64,000 nucleotides of DNA from the NCBI GenBank assembly GCA_014529385.2, contig CM043966.1, forward strand, positions 102,435,087 to 102,499,086, in the 5' to 3' direction. Below are positions 1 to 9,575 of this stretch, in pieces. The position numbers and the translations under genes are program-made. This DNA comes from Adiantum capillus-veneris. Lineage: Eukaryota > Streptophyta > Polypodiopsida > Polypodiales > Pteridaceae. The notes beneath the pieces are model-generated. The model was not told the DNA's origin, searched no databases, and saw only the letters and a list, made by a program, of their open reading frames with translations. Positions within the stretch are counted from its first letter, which is position 1. Each line of letters starts with the position of its first letter.

Positions 1-295
1 TAGTTCTTAGTATTTCTTCTTACGCTCCATTTTGGTCCACTCTGGGTCTTTTATTTTTCCTTGTTTTGATTGTTGAGATTTTTTTAATTGTGTTTCTGTT
101 TTAGCCTTTCGTACTTGTTTTATTTCCTCTTGCATTCCTTCCCTTCAAACTTTTGAGAATCTTCCTGATATTTGGTCTTTCACACAATCCTCTGCTTTGA
201 CAAGCATTAGATAGTGAGTTTTATCTTTTATCCTGGGCATCAATTTCTCTCTAATTTTGTTTTCTGCTTGTTTTTTTCTATAGCGTTCTTGGCGT
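1..295 (-). pseudogene. E2 pol fragment: protease-RT linker, left of the E1 insertion
   Basis: Read on the minus strand from 295, this continues the frame that stops at E1's right edge (12164-12508). It is a basic, lysine/arginine-rich stretch with no catalytic domain. It resembles the linker between protease and RT in E3 (26666-26930), sharing a DC-x-KD-x-IS pattern. An in-frame TGA lies at 145-147, so the copy is dead. RT itself would lie left of the window. The assignment rests on the frame continuity and the E3 match, both seen directly. Confidence 0.75.
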
Positions 296-2871
296 TGATA
301 GCCGTATTTCGGCTTTCCAAAATTGCCATAGTGAGTTAACCCACCCTATCAAATCACTCAAACATATTGGTTATCCTTACCATTTCACTGAACATAGGTG
401 TGTGTGAGTTAAGGACTTTCTCCATATTTTCTTAAAACCCTCAGCTAGCTAGTCACTGGGCTAGTTGAGCCAAAAAAATAAAAAATAAAAAATATTATGG
501 CCCATTTGTGTATAAATATTTTATTGTATATACGGCCTAAATAAAATGATTTTTCATAATTATTTTGGTATTTATTTAAATATTTATACTTATGGTGTGT
601 TATTTATGCTATGTACATTGACTCACCATTACCATATTTTTTCTTACCATTTTGCATACTCTTTATTCCATATAAAAATAATTTCATGCAAGCTTCTCTT
701 ATTTTTGGTGTAACTCCATCCCAACAAAAATCCAAAAAAACTAGTTCTATTTATGTATATATTTTTTCACTATTGTGATTTTTTCCTTCCTACATCTATT
801 CTCTATTACTCTCATAAATTAGACCACCAAAAATATTCATCTTTTTATGGGAGACTTATAATGAGAGAGATTTATTTTGACCCCTTTATATTTTTTCCAC
901 CTATATTATTTATATTTGACATGTACATATTTTTTTAGACCCCTCAATATTTGATTTTCTTAGTTGTATTATTCACTTATATCATGATCTCAACAATATC
1001 TTCAATTATAGACCTACCAAATAAGGTCAAGGGTATGTGGAATGCATGCATGCACCATGGGGAGCTCACTCTTGGAGGTATTCAAAAGAATCATCCAAAG
1101 AAGGACCTCACAAGGACCTTGTGCAGTGGAAAAAACACTCGGTTTTGCTGAATTTTTAGAGATCACATGCTCCCCGAATTTGAAAAGGTGATACAAACAA
1201 AAGTTGTAGCTCGTGAGCTGAACTTTCACCGCAATATTTTTCATATTTTTTTGAACTACGAGCTATGAGATATGATTTTATTGGTGGACCCCAGTTTGCC
1301 CATGCTATGCAGCCACACTCCCTCTTCCACTTTATCATTTTCCTCTTTCGCACACACTCCTCCCTCTCCTTCCCACTCCCAAACCTACAACTCCTATGTC
1401 CTAATTCACCCTCTTCACCATTGCCACATCTCTCACACCTCCATAGCCTTCATCCTCCATTTCTACACCCTATGTGTCTCCCTTTCTCTCTACATATATG
1501 TCCATATCACCATACTCTATTCATCTTTGTAAAGAACTTCAAAAAATCAGCAAAAATCCAAGGTTAACCTCTGCAAATGACGGCTTTATCATGAATTTTC
1601 CAAGGTTTGAAGATAACATAGCTTCATCGACACGCACTACTTCGCCATGCTGACCGCTTCTTCTACCGGTGCTGTAAAGAGGTGAATGTTAACTTCTCCA
1701 AAGCTTCAACCTCACTTTACAAGCTCATCCCTTCTCTAACTTTTCTCATCATATATCTCACCATTTGGTGAATGATTTTGTAAATATTTTTTAGTGATAA
1801 TTACTAACTACTAACCACTAACCTTATTGTAAAATGCACCCTCCACTAGAGTAGGCACTCCCAAATTATTCACTCAATCCTCTCTCCTTTCATCCTCAAT
1901 AATTCTCCACATCCATGTGACTCAAAGGACAAGAGAGACCCACCCTCATGAAACCAAATAAAAATATGCATAATCTTTTATTCCTTCAAATAAACTTGAT
2001 TAGGCCTAATCCCAATCGGGGCTTCTAAAACCTATAAATAGAGCCCTTCTCTCCCTTGTAAATTATCACATGATCACACTACACCACACCATTCTCAACA
2101 CATAACACACCACTCTTCAAGCCTAGTTGTGTAGAGTGTATGCATCATGAGTGCTCTATTCCATCACTACACATAGGTGCATGGAGAATCTTGAAGTTAG
2201 TTATGCCATCTAGAAGAGTGAATTCATACTATACCCTGCAATCACACTTGTAGCCTACTCTTGTCCATAAATAAGGTTCATAGTTTTGGGTGCAATTGTA
2301 TGCTGCAACTACGACTCTTCTCTCCAAATTGACTTGATAAGTTGGCTCATGAGGTGGTTGAAGGTATATTGTCCTTGAAGTTTGTTGTGCCATTTCATGC
2401 TTGGTGATTTGAGGGCTTGTTGAATTGTTTACCTAAAAGGTAAATTGTAAGAGGGTGCTCGGTGAGAGGGCTCCCGTGACCCTAAGACAATTTGTGTATT
2501 GGAAACAAGGTCAAGTTTTGTGTTGTCTCTCTATTTCTCATCAAGCTTTGTGTGCATCTAATCTTTAAGGCTAAGACTGAGTTGCTCAAGTTGATTTGTG
2601 CTCCTTACCTCTCTCTGGCGTGGTGAATGTTTGTGTTTGGTGTGTGTGTCTATCTTGCATTCCCCTCTCTTTGTGCGTTTGAGTACAAGGAGATATCACG
2701 TGCGTCCTAGTTCGCATCTACAACTAGGTGGTGCCCCTTTTCTTGTTTGGTTTCTGGCTGTGGGTTGTTGTTGTCTCTAATTGTGCTTACCCCAGCCTCA
2801 TTTGAGCAGCACGGGAGCCTCGAAGGGTGTTTAGAGGCCGCTCTTCTTGTTGCCTGCCCCAGACCGCCTCA
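296..2871 (+). repeat. E1 5' LTR
   Basis: About 2.58 kb, starting TGATAGCC and ending CTCA. It matches 9576-12163 almost throughout. By eye I counted 10 substitutions between 541-1140 and 9821-10420. The 3' copy carries an extra 12 bp near 11187. Short ORFs inside it are duplicated only because the LTR is duplicated and show no coding character. Confidence 0.95.
2033..2040 (+). promoter_or_regulatory. TATA box of E1 5' LTR
   Basis: TATAAATA in the context CCTATAAATAGAGCCC, preserved in the 3' LTR (11324-11331) and, as TATAAATAGCCCCC, in the E4 LTR (40414-40421). Transcription would start about 30 bp downstream, leaving an R-U5 of roughly 0.8 kb. Confidence 0.7.
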
Positions 2872-2892
2872 AATTAGTGCCCCCACTAAGGA
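2872..2892 (+). other. Probable primer-binding region of E1
   Basis: Directly after the LTR comes a stretch containing GTGCCCCCACTAAGGA. E4 has the near-identical TGGTGCCCCCACTGAGGA at the equivalent place (41352). The E4 version begins TGG, as expected for pairing with a tRNA CCA end; E1 has lost that start. I could not assign the tRNA. Confidence 0.4.
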
Positions 2893-2947
2893 TGGCTTGT
2901 GTATCTTTTCGTGTAGATTCAACATTTAGCATAGTCAAGTAGTTTGC

Positions 2948-3160
2948 ATGAATCATGAAAATTTGTATGATCCTTTCATTCCTATTGCAAGGCAAAAGGT
3001 ACACATAATTGTGAGTACTAAGTTGCAATTTAAGCGAGTAATTCGTAGAATTTTGGGCCCTCTTAGCTTGGCCGAGATAAACGCTTCAGTAAATCATTTT
3101 ATTTTGCCTCTCATCAGGTACGGCCTTAGTTTGGACGTCTATATTTTTGTTTTGTTTTAA
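2948..3160 (+). CDS. Leader ORF, 70 aa, conserved in the E1/E4 family
   Basis: A 70-codon ORF that starts 77 bp after the LTR and ends before gag. Function unknown. It aligns without gaps over all 70 residues to two ORFs in the E4 leader (41405-41617 and 41701-41913). It is 39/70 identical to the second of these. Landmarks are PIARQ near residue 12, IRRI near 32, EIN near 43, FILP near 51 and a C-terminal DVYIFVLF. No signal peptide or clear membrane span is seen. Equal length and protein-level similarity argue for a real gene, not a chance ORF. Confidence 0.75.
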   Translation: MNHENLYDPFIPIARQKVHIIVSTKLQFKRVIRRILGPLSLAEINASVNHFILPLIRYGLSLDVYIFVLF

Positions 3161-4268
3161 CACTAGGTTGGTAACCTAACAAGACATAAAAGTGTCCTTT
3201 CAGGGTTTTGAAAAAAATCTCCAAAACCATAGTAGATCCACTCATTTTGTAAAATCCTTTCATGAGGTTATAATTCAAGGCCTACTACACATGGAAAAAA
3301 TAAGAAACTTGTAAATTTTCTCATCTTTTGGTCACACCAAGCCTCCAAAGTTGATGGACCAGTACATTTTCATCAAAACAGTCATTTCTTACGTTTTGTT
3401 ACATAAAAATAAGATTAGGGATTTTTGTAGGACTTGAGATAAATTCCCTAGTTAACTTCAATGGGTTGGTGATGAGAACATATGATTGCTTCTCACTCAC
3501 TATTTTGTGTTTTGCCAAAAGAAATAGGTACAAAAAAGTTGAATTTTTACCATTCTGCAAACCTATCATCAAAGTTTCTATAGCCACGCTCAATACAAAT
3601 AATATATTCATGTTTTCTTAGTTCCCTATTGTCCTTTAGGTTCATAAGGATCCATGGAGCATGTCAAAAGAATAATACATCTCTTACCAAGGGAATCTTG
3701 GGGACAAACATGAAGTGCTAAATACAACAAACATGAAAAAACAGGGTTCAACATTATGAGTTATATAATCACATAGAAACTATTCAATATCTAGCCAAAT
3801 TTGATCCTTATGACTAGATATGGTTACTACCTACAAAATGCATGTATTTGTCACAAGAAACTAACAATATTGAAAAAGCTATACTTGATATACTAGAATG
3901 TTTTGTTTTCTTCTATAATTGAAAAAATCAACCATCATTGTCTACTATGCAAAATAGGGTATTAGGTGCCCCAAAACTCAAGGAATATTAGCTTTATGTT
4001 ACAATATGCGACATAGAAAATCAAAACTGCATTTGGATATCAGGAAAGCCACCAAAAAAATCATAGAAGAGCTAAAATTGGCTAAAAAACAGGATTTGAC
4101 AATTTCTGTAATTTGGTCATAACTTACAACTTTAACATTTATTTCTCCCTAGAAGCATCAAGACATGTTGAGGACTACTAAAGATAGTTCTCTAGCATTA
4201 TAGACCTCACAAACATGAATTCTAGAGATTGAAAAAACAAAAACGTGCATCATTTTGGAATCAATTCA
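3161..4268 (+). other. E1 leader, no gene seen
   Basis: About 1.1 kb of AT-rich sequence between the leader ORF and gag. Stops occur in all frames and I see no repeat or palindrome. E4 has only about 85 bp at the same place, so this is either extra sequence in E1 or a deletion in E4. Confidence 0.6.
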
Positions 4269-4811
4269 ATGGAGAGCCAACTCCAAATGTCTGGATATCC
4301 TCTTTTCTTTGGAGAGCTTGGAGAGGATGCAGAATTATTTTTGGCGAATTTCAAGATTTCTTGCCGTATCAAGAGGATAGTAACTGATCAAGAACGTGTA
4401 GAAATGTTTGAGGTGGTCCTTAGGAAAGATGCTAGCACTTGGTTTGACTCTTTGTCTAAGGAAGTTAAGGGGAATTACACAGAAGTTTTGAATCGTTTCA
4501 AGAAATACTTCTTTGATCCCCAAAACACTCAAAAACTATGGCAAGACATTGTTTCTCATAAGCAAAAAGACTTGGATGACTACTACTTCTACAAGCAAGA
4601 GTTTCTACGTCTTTGGGTTGTATGGGTAAGAAATGTTGCTAACCCTGGTGATGGTGCAGAGTTCCTAAAGAAGGAGAGGTTCATAGTTGGACTCTTTTCT
4701 GACCTTAAGATAAAATTTGAGGCGGGTGCACCTGCTACCTTTGATGCAGCTGAAACAAGGGCTGCTGAGAAATATAGAAAACTCAAGTGCCAAAGGGAGA
4801 GGTTCCAATAG
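4269..4811 (+). pseudogene. gag: E1 gag, capsid part (broken)
   Basis: The likely start is the ATG at 4269, giving a protein that lines up with the N-terminus of E4 gag. It shows the plant retrotransposon gag domain: TWFDSL around residue 60, a long helical region, and FLKKERFIVGL near 140, which E4 matches as FLKKERFMVGL. The frame ends in TAG at 4809-4811 where E4 continues, and a frameshift follows before the zinc knuckle. Gag would build the cytoplasmic particle that packages element RNA. Confidence 0.85.
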
Positions 4812-4879
4812 AAGGTCTTAGACCCAAATGTAAGTCATAAGAATCAACATCTAGGGAGCTTCCGGAGGTAACGGCGCAA

Positions 4880-5119
4880 GTGATTGAGAAGTTAAATGAA
4901 TCTTTAAGCAGCTTGTCAATTCACCTTGCACAAGCTGTAGGTCCAAAGGGACAAGCAAAGAAGTCTGAAGAGCGAGATCCACGACCTAGGAGAGTCTTGC
5001 AATGTTGGAATTGCGGAGAGTCTGGACATGGGATGTATAATTGTCCTTGGCCCCGTGGGGAGCTAGGGAGACCTAACTTGAATTACCCAGTGATGAATGC
5101 AGGTGAAGGAACTGGTTAA
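4880..5119 (+). pseudogene. gag: E1 gag, nucleocapsid zinc knuckle
   Basis: Contains the CCHC knuckle CWNCGESGHGMYNCP (C-x2-C-x4-H-x4-C), an RNA-binding motif of gag nucleocapsid. The E4 equivalent is CWNCNEMGHGMYNCP. It is out of frame with the capsid part (4269-4811) but in frame with pol (5189 on), separated from pol by TAA at 5117-5119. In E4 gag and protease are one continuous frame, so both breaks are damage. Confidence 0.85.
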
Positions 5120-5188
5120 CAACCAAGGCTTCTACAAAGTCCAAATGGAGCAAGGCCACCTACACAAGGGGTAGAAGGAGTTCCACCT

Positions 5189-7852
5189 TTGCCAGACCCA
5201 AATGTGCATGTGGTAGAGGTGACAAATTCAAGAGAGGTTGACATGGAAGAAAATGGCATTAAGCATGGCCAAGGAAAAGGTAAGGAGAAAGAAGGGGTTA
5301 CATCACAAAGTGACCATGGACGAGAAAAGAAGGCAAAGGAGACCAAGGAAGCTAAGAGGACTCGACGTCGTATCAACCTCCAAGACTTCCCTCTTGGACA
5401 TGGTATGGCTCCATACAACCTATTGGAAGACATGAGAGGTAAGGGTCCTGATATCTCATGGCCTCAGTTTCTTGCATTGTGCCCACAAGTTAGGAGGGAT
5501 TTAACAAAGGCAGTTAGCACTAGGAGAAAGGTAAAAGAGAGTGTGCCTGTTGTAAAACTTTCACATGCTGAAATGAATAAGGATATTACACCTGTGCTAG
5601 ATTGTTACATCAAAGGAAGATTGGTTAGGAAAGGTCTAGTGGATGGGTGTGCACAAATTTGCATCATGACAGAGGGACTCATGAAAAAACTAGGCATGCA
5701 CATCCATGAGACACCTGAAATTAAAGTCAAGATGGCAAACAATAGCAAAGCTAGGTGTGTAGGCATTTGTAAAAATGTTTTTGTAGAGGCCTTTGGCATT
5801 AAGAAGGCAGTGGATTTTTATGTTATGTCTACCAAAGGAAATGGTTACCCATTTATCCTAGGGAGACCATGGCTAATGAAAATGCGAGCTTTGCAGGATT
5901 GGGATAGTAGAAAGTTAATTTACAAGAATGAAGATCATAAGAAGGTGGTCTTTGACATGAAGGAGAAACGCCAAGAGGAGCTCCATGAAGAATCATCTCA
6001 AAGTGAGACGGAGGAAGGCTGGACCAATAGCACTTCAGAAGGAGAAAGTAGCGGCAGCATTACTGAAGAGGAGTCTTCTGTCGAAGTCATGGGGGTAAGT
6101 TTTAATCCAAACAACCAAGAGACCTCTTGCCCAGGTTTGGAAGAGGTAGGTTCCCAAGAGAACCAAAATGTGCAAGATGAAGGAATGTTAGAAGGTATGT
6201 TGTCTACAACACTTACAAAGGACGAAAGAGAGGAGTTCAAATGTGTGCTAAGGAAATTTCCTAGGCTTTTTGCTAAAGACTACACCGATGTGCATGGAGT
6301 AGATGTTGTTCAACACAAAATTGAGTTGAAGCCAGAGGCCACACCTAAGGCTCAGAAGCTACGAAGGCTAGGAGTCATCAAGGAGCAGGCTTTACTCAAG
6401 GAGCTAAGAAAGCTTCTAGCAGCAGGTTTCATTTATCCTGTGGAGAATTCAGAGTGGGTCTCTCCCGTTGTTGTCACTTCTAAGAAAAACGGCAAGTGGA
6501 GGGTGTGTGTGGATTATCATCCACTCAATGAGGCAACAAAAAGAGATCACTTTCCCCTCCCATTTCAGGATGAGATACTAAATAAGGTAGCTGGTCATGA
6601 GAAGTACACTGTGTGTGATGGCTACTCGGGTTACTTTCAAATAAGTATCACATTGGAAGATCAATTGAAAACAACCTTCATCACTCCTTGGGGTTGTTAT
6701 GCTTTTAGAGTCATGCCATTTGAACTGACAAATTCTCCTGCAACTTTCCAACGCTTCATGAACATGGTGTTTCAAGAATTCTTTGGAAAGTCCATTAGGT
6801 TTTTTATTGATGATTTTTGCATTTATAGCTCAAAATCATTGCATCTACAAAGGGTAGAAGAAGGTTTAAAGAAGCTCTACGACATGGGAGGTCAACTCAA
6901 CCCCGACAAGTGTCACATAGGTGAGGATGAAGTGATCTTGCTTGGTCACAAGGTTTCCTATAAAGGCATTGAGGTGGATCCTTCAAAGGAAAAGGCTCTT
7001 ATTGAGCTCCCATCACCCAAGAATCTCAAAGAGGTCATCTCATTCATTCAAAAGGTGAAGTATATGTCATGCTTCATTCACTTAGCCTCGGAGTTACTTC
7101 ACCCTTTGCAAAAGTTGACACAACAAGTAGAATTTGCATGGTCTGATGATCTTGAAGAGTACTTTTGTAACATTAAAGTCATTTTGTCAGAGCTACCAAC
7201 ACTCATGCCTCCTTGTTGGGAGTACACATTCTTTGTTAGCTCTAGTGTTGGGAAGAAAACAATTGGTGCAGTTTTATTACAACAATATCCCCACAGTACC
7301 AGGATGCGACCCATCTACTTTGCTAGTAGGGTCATGAATGCTTTGGAGAGAGGCTACACGGAGGCAGAACTCATGATGTTGTCTCTCATGTTTGCGGTGA
7401 GAAAGTTTAGATCCTACCTGCTACCAAAACCTTTTGTAATTCTCATTGCAGAAAATTTGTTCCCTTGGGTGTTATCTCAAATGAATCTTAGTACTAGGAT
7501 CTCAAAGTGGATTATGGAGTTGCAAGAGTTTCAATACTCTTTCAAAGTAGAAGATAGTGTGCGTGCACAATTGGCAGGGATCCTTACTTATAGGGTACAT
7601 GAGAAGGAGATTAAGGTGCCTGAAGTAAAGACCCTACCATTGCCACCGCCTAAAAGTATTCCTAATGCTTTAACCTTGTTCTTTGATGGAGCTTTTCGAC
7701 GAGCCACAGGAAACGCAGGGGGAGGGCTAGTGTTGCTCAACCTAAGTGGAGAGGTGGTCATGAAAGAGAAGGTCAATCTACCAGGTTCAACTAGCAACAA
7801 TGAAGCAGAATACAACACACTACTTCAAGGTTTAATGATATGCATTGGCTAA
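5189..7852 (+). pseudogene. pol: E1 pol: protease, RT, RNase H and start of second RNase H
   Basis: 887 codons. Protease lies at residues 145-240 with the active-site region LVDGCAQ and the later ILGRPWL; the usual D-S/T-G is D-G-C here and D-G-G in E4, so E1 has lost the key glycine. RT spans about 395-600 with SEWVSPVVV, a GYSGYFQI segment and the catalytic FIDD box near 541. Gypsy RNase H follows (about 690-800). A second RNase H starts near 828 (LFFDGAF, then NNEAEY), as in Tat elements. TAA at 7850-7852 cuts it. Confidence 0.9.
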
Positions 7853-8452
7853 GGTAGACAACATCTCATGGTAAAAGGGGATGCACTTCTCATTGTTAAG
7901 CAAATTTTAGGCATTTGGGCATGCAAGAATGACAGCCTAAGGACAAAAGTTCATGCCATTCGTAGATTGTTTAATCAATTTGAAGAAGTGCAACTATATC
8001 ATATTCCTAGGAAACAGAATGAAGATGCCAATTTACTTGCACAACAAGTAGTTACATGTGTTGAGAAAGAAGTGCAGGTCATCATGGTGGCAGCAACTGT
8101 CAAGCAACCGAGATACCAGGGATTGGAGTCATTGACTCCCATTATTAGCTACATATTGGAGGGTGAGTTTCCACAAGACTTCACGAAGGCTCAGAAGAGG
8201 AGACTCATGAAAAAGGCAAGCGCGTATCTCTTCTTAGAAGGATACCTCTATCAAAGAGGGAAGGATCAAGTGTGCAGAAGAGTACCAACTATTGAGGAAC
8301 TCCCAGTCATTCTAAAAGGTTTGCATGAGGAAGCGTGTGGTGGTCATTTTGCACAGGAACTCACTGCAAAAAAGATTTTGCTTGCCGGATATGTTTGACC
8401 AAGCTTGCACATTGATGTTCAACATTGGTGTAAAAGCTGCCACAATTGTTAG
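7853..8452 (+). pseudogene. pol: E1 pol continued: end of second RNase H and integrase zinc-binding domain
   Basis: In frame with the upstream pol segment. It begins with VKGDALLIVKQ and ends the RNase H with NEDANLLAQQ. The integrase HHCC zinc finger follows: H-x3-CGGH near 8330 and C-x2-C near 8440. TGA at 8396-8398 replaces a Trp codon expected from family alignment. TAG at 8450-8452 replaces a probable Gln codon. Both are changes of the C-to-T or G-to-A type typical of methylated cytosine decay. Confidence 0.8.
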
Positions 8453-9547
8453 ATTAATGGAAACAAGCGTCTGTTACATGGTCCACGTCAGCTAGTCCTT
8501 GCAAATGGTCCGTTTGAAAAATGGGGCATTGATGCTATGGGTCCATTGCTCAGGACTAAAAATGGAAAATTGTATATCTTGGTTGCCATAGACTACATGA
8601 CTAGGTGGGTAGAAGCTCAAAGTGTGGCAAGAGTGAATGAGAAGACAGTTAGCAAGTTTGTGTACACTCACATTTGTTGCAGATTTGGCACACCTTTGGA
8701 GATTGTTTCTGATAATGGTCCAGGGTTTAGAAAGGGTTTGCTCACAGAAGTCTGTGAAGAACTTCACATTCTACATCGACATAGTACACCCTACTATTCC
8801 CAATCAAATGGTTTGGTAGAAAAAGTTAATGGTGTCATTGCAGACATCATTAGAAAGATGGTGAAAAACAAGACAAAGTTGTGGGATGACTTCTTGGATG
8901 GTGCCTTGTGGGCGTATCGAACCACATATAGGGAAGCCACGGAGTTCCCACCATTTCACTTGGTCTATGGTCAAGAGGCTTTACAACCAATTGAGCTCAA
9001 CATTCCAACAATGCGACTTCATGGCAAAGCAGCACAAGATGATCAAGAAGCATGGATGGATCGACTTCTTACCCTAGCTGACCTTGAGTGGAAAAGAGAA
9101 GCAGCATACGAGTGCTACAAGAGGAAAGCCACACAGACGAAGGAAAAGCTTGACAAGAAACTGAAGGACAAAGGCATCAATGAAGGAGATCTTGTGCTAA
9201 GATATGACAATCGACTCGATAATCGTTTTGATGCCAAATTTGAAACTAGATGGCAGGGGCCATATATAGTCAAAAAGGCTTTCAACTCAAGTTATTATCA
9301 TCTTACAAACTTGAATGGGAAAGAGCACTCCAGGAAGGTAAACGGGTATCGCTTGAAGCCTTATTTGAGTCGCCTTCTACCAAAGGATCTACCAAAGATC
9401 TGTCAAAAGGCAGCTATCTCATGTAGGCATTGTTCCGTGAAGCATGAGTGTAACTCAAACAAAAATTCTGAGGGGCCAAACAATGAAGTTCTCGTCAAGG
9501 ACTCTGAAGCACTATCTTTGGAGAAGATTCTCTATGATGGTACATGA
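8453..9547 (+). CDS. pol: E1 integrase catalytic core and C-terminal domain
   Basis: Same frame as the rest of pol. It carries the DDE triad: D in WGIDAMGP (about 8531), D in VSDNGPGF (about 8710), and E in NGLVEKVNG (about 8820). The C-terminal part has RWQGPYIVKKAF, the GPY/F module. No chromodomain follows; the tail is Ser/Asn/Glu-rich and ends at 9547. This would integrate element cDNA in the nucleus, but lies downstream of several stops in this copy. Confidence 0.88.
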   Translation: MNGNKRLLHGPRQLVLANGPFEKWGIDAMGPLLRTKNGKLYILVAIDYMTRWVEAQSVARVNEKTVSKFVYTHICCRFGTPLEIVSDNGPGFRKGLLTEVCEELHILHRHSTPYYSQSNGLVEKVNGVIADIIRKMVKNKTKLWDDFLDGALWAYRTTYREATEFPPFHLVYGQEALQPIELNIPTMRLHGKAAQDDQEAWMDRLLTLADLEWKREAAYECYKRKATQTKEKLDKKLKDKGINEGDLVLRYDNRLDNRFDAKFETRWQGPYIVKKAFNSSYYHLTNLNGKEHSRKVNGYRLKPYLSRLLPKDLPKICQKAAISCRHCSVKHECNSNKNSEGPNNEVLVKDSEALSLEKILYDGT

Positions 9548-9560
9548 ATATACCATCATC

Positions 9561-9575
9561 CTGGGGAAAGGCTAA
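9561..9575 (+). other. E1 polypurine tract
   Basis: CTGGGGAAAGGCTAA immediately before the 3' LTR, the expected primer site for plus-strand DNA synthesis. It is short and interrupted compared with the tracts of E3 and E5. Confidence 0.65.

Noticed and set aside
753-938. ORF repeated at 10033-10218, with similar pairs nearby
   Set aside because: Both lie in the E1 LTRs. Similarity is due to LTR duplication; composition is AT-driven with no coding signal.
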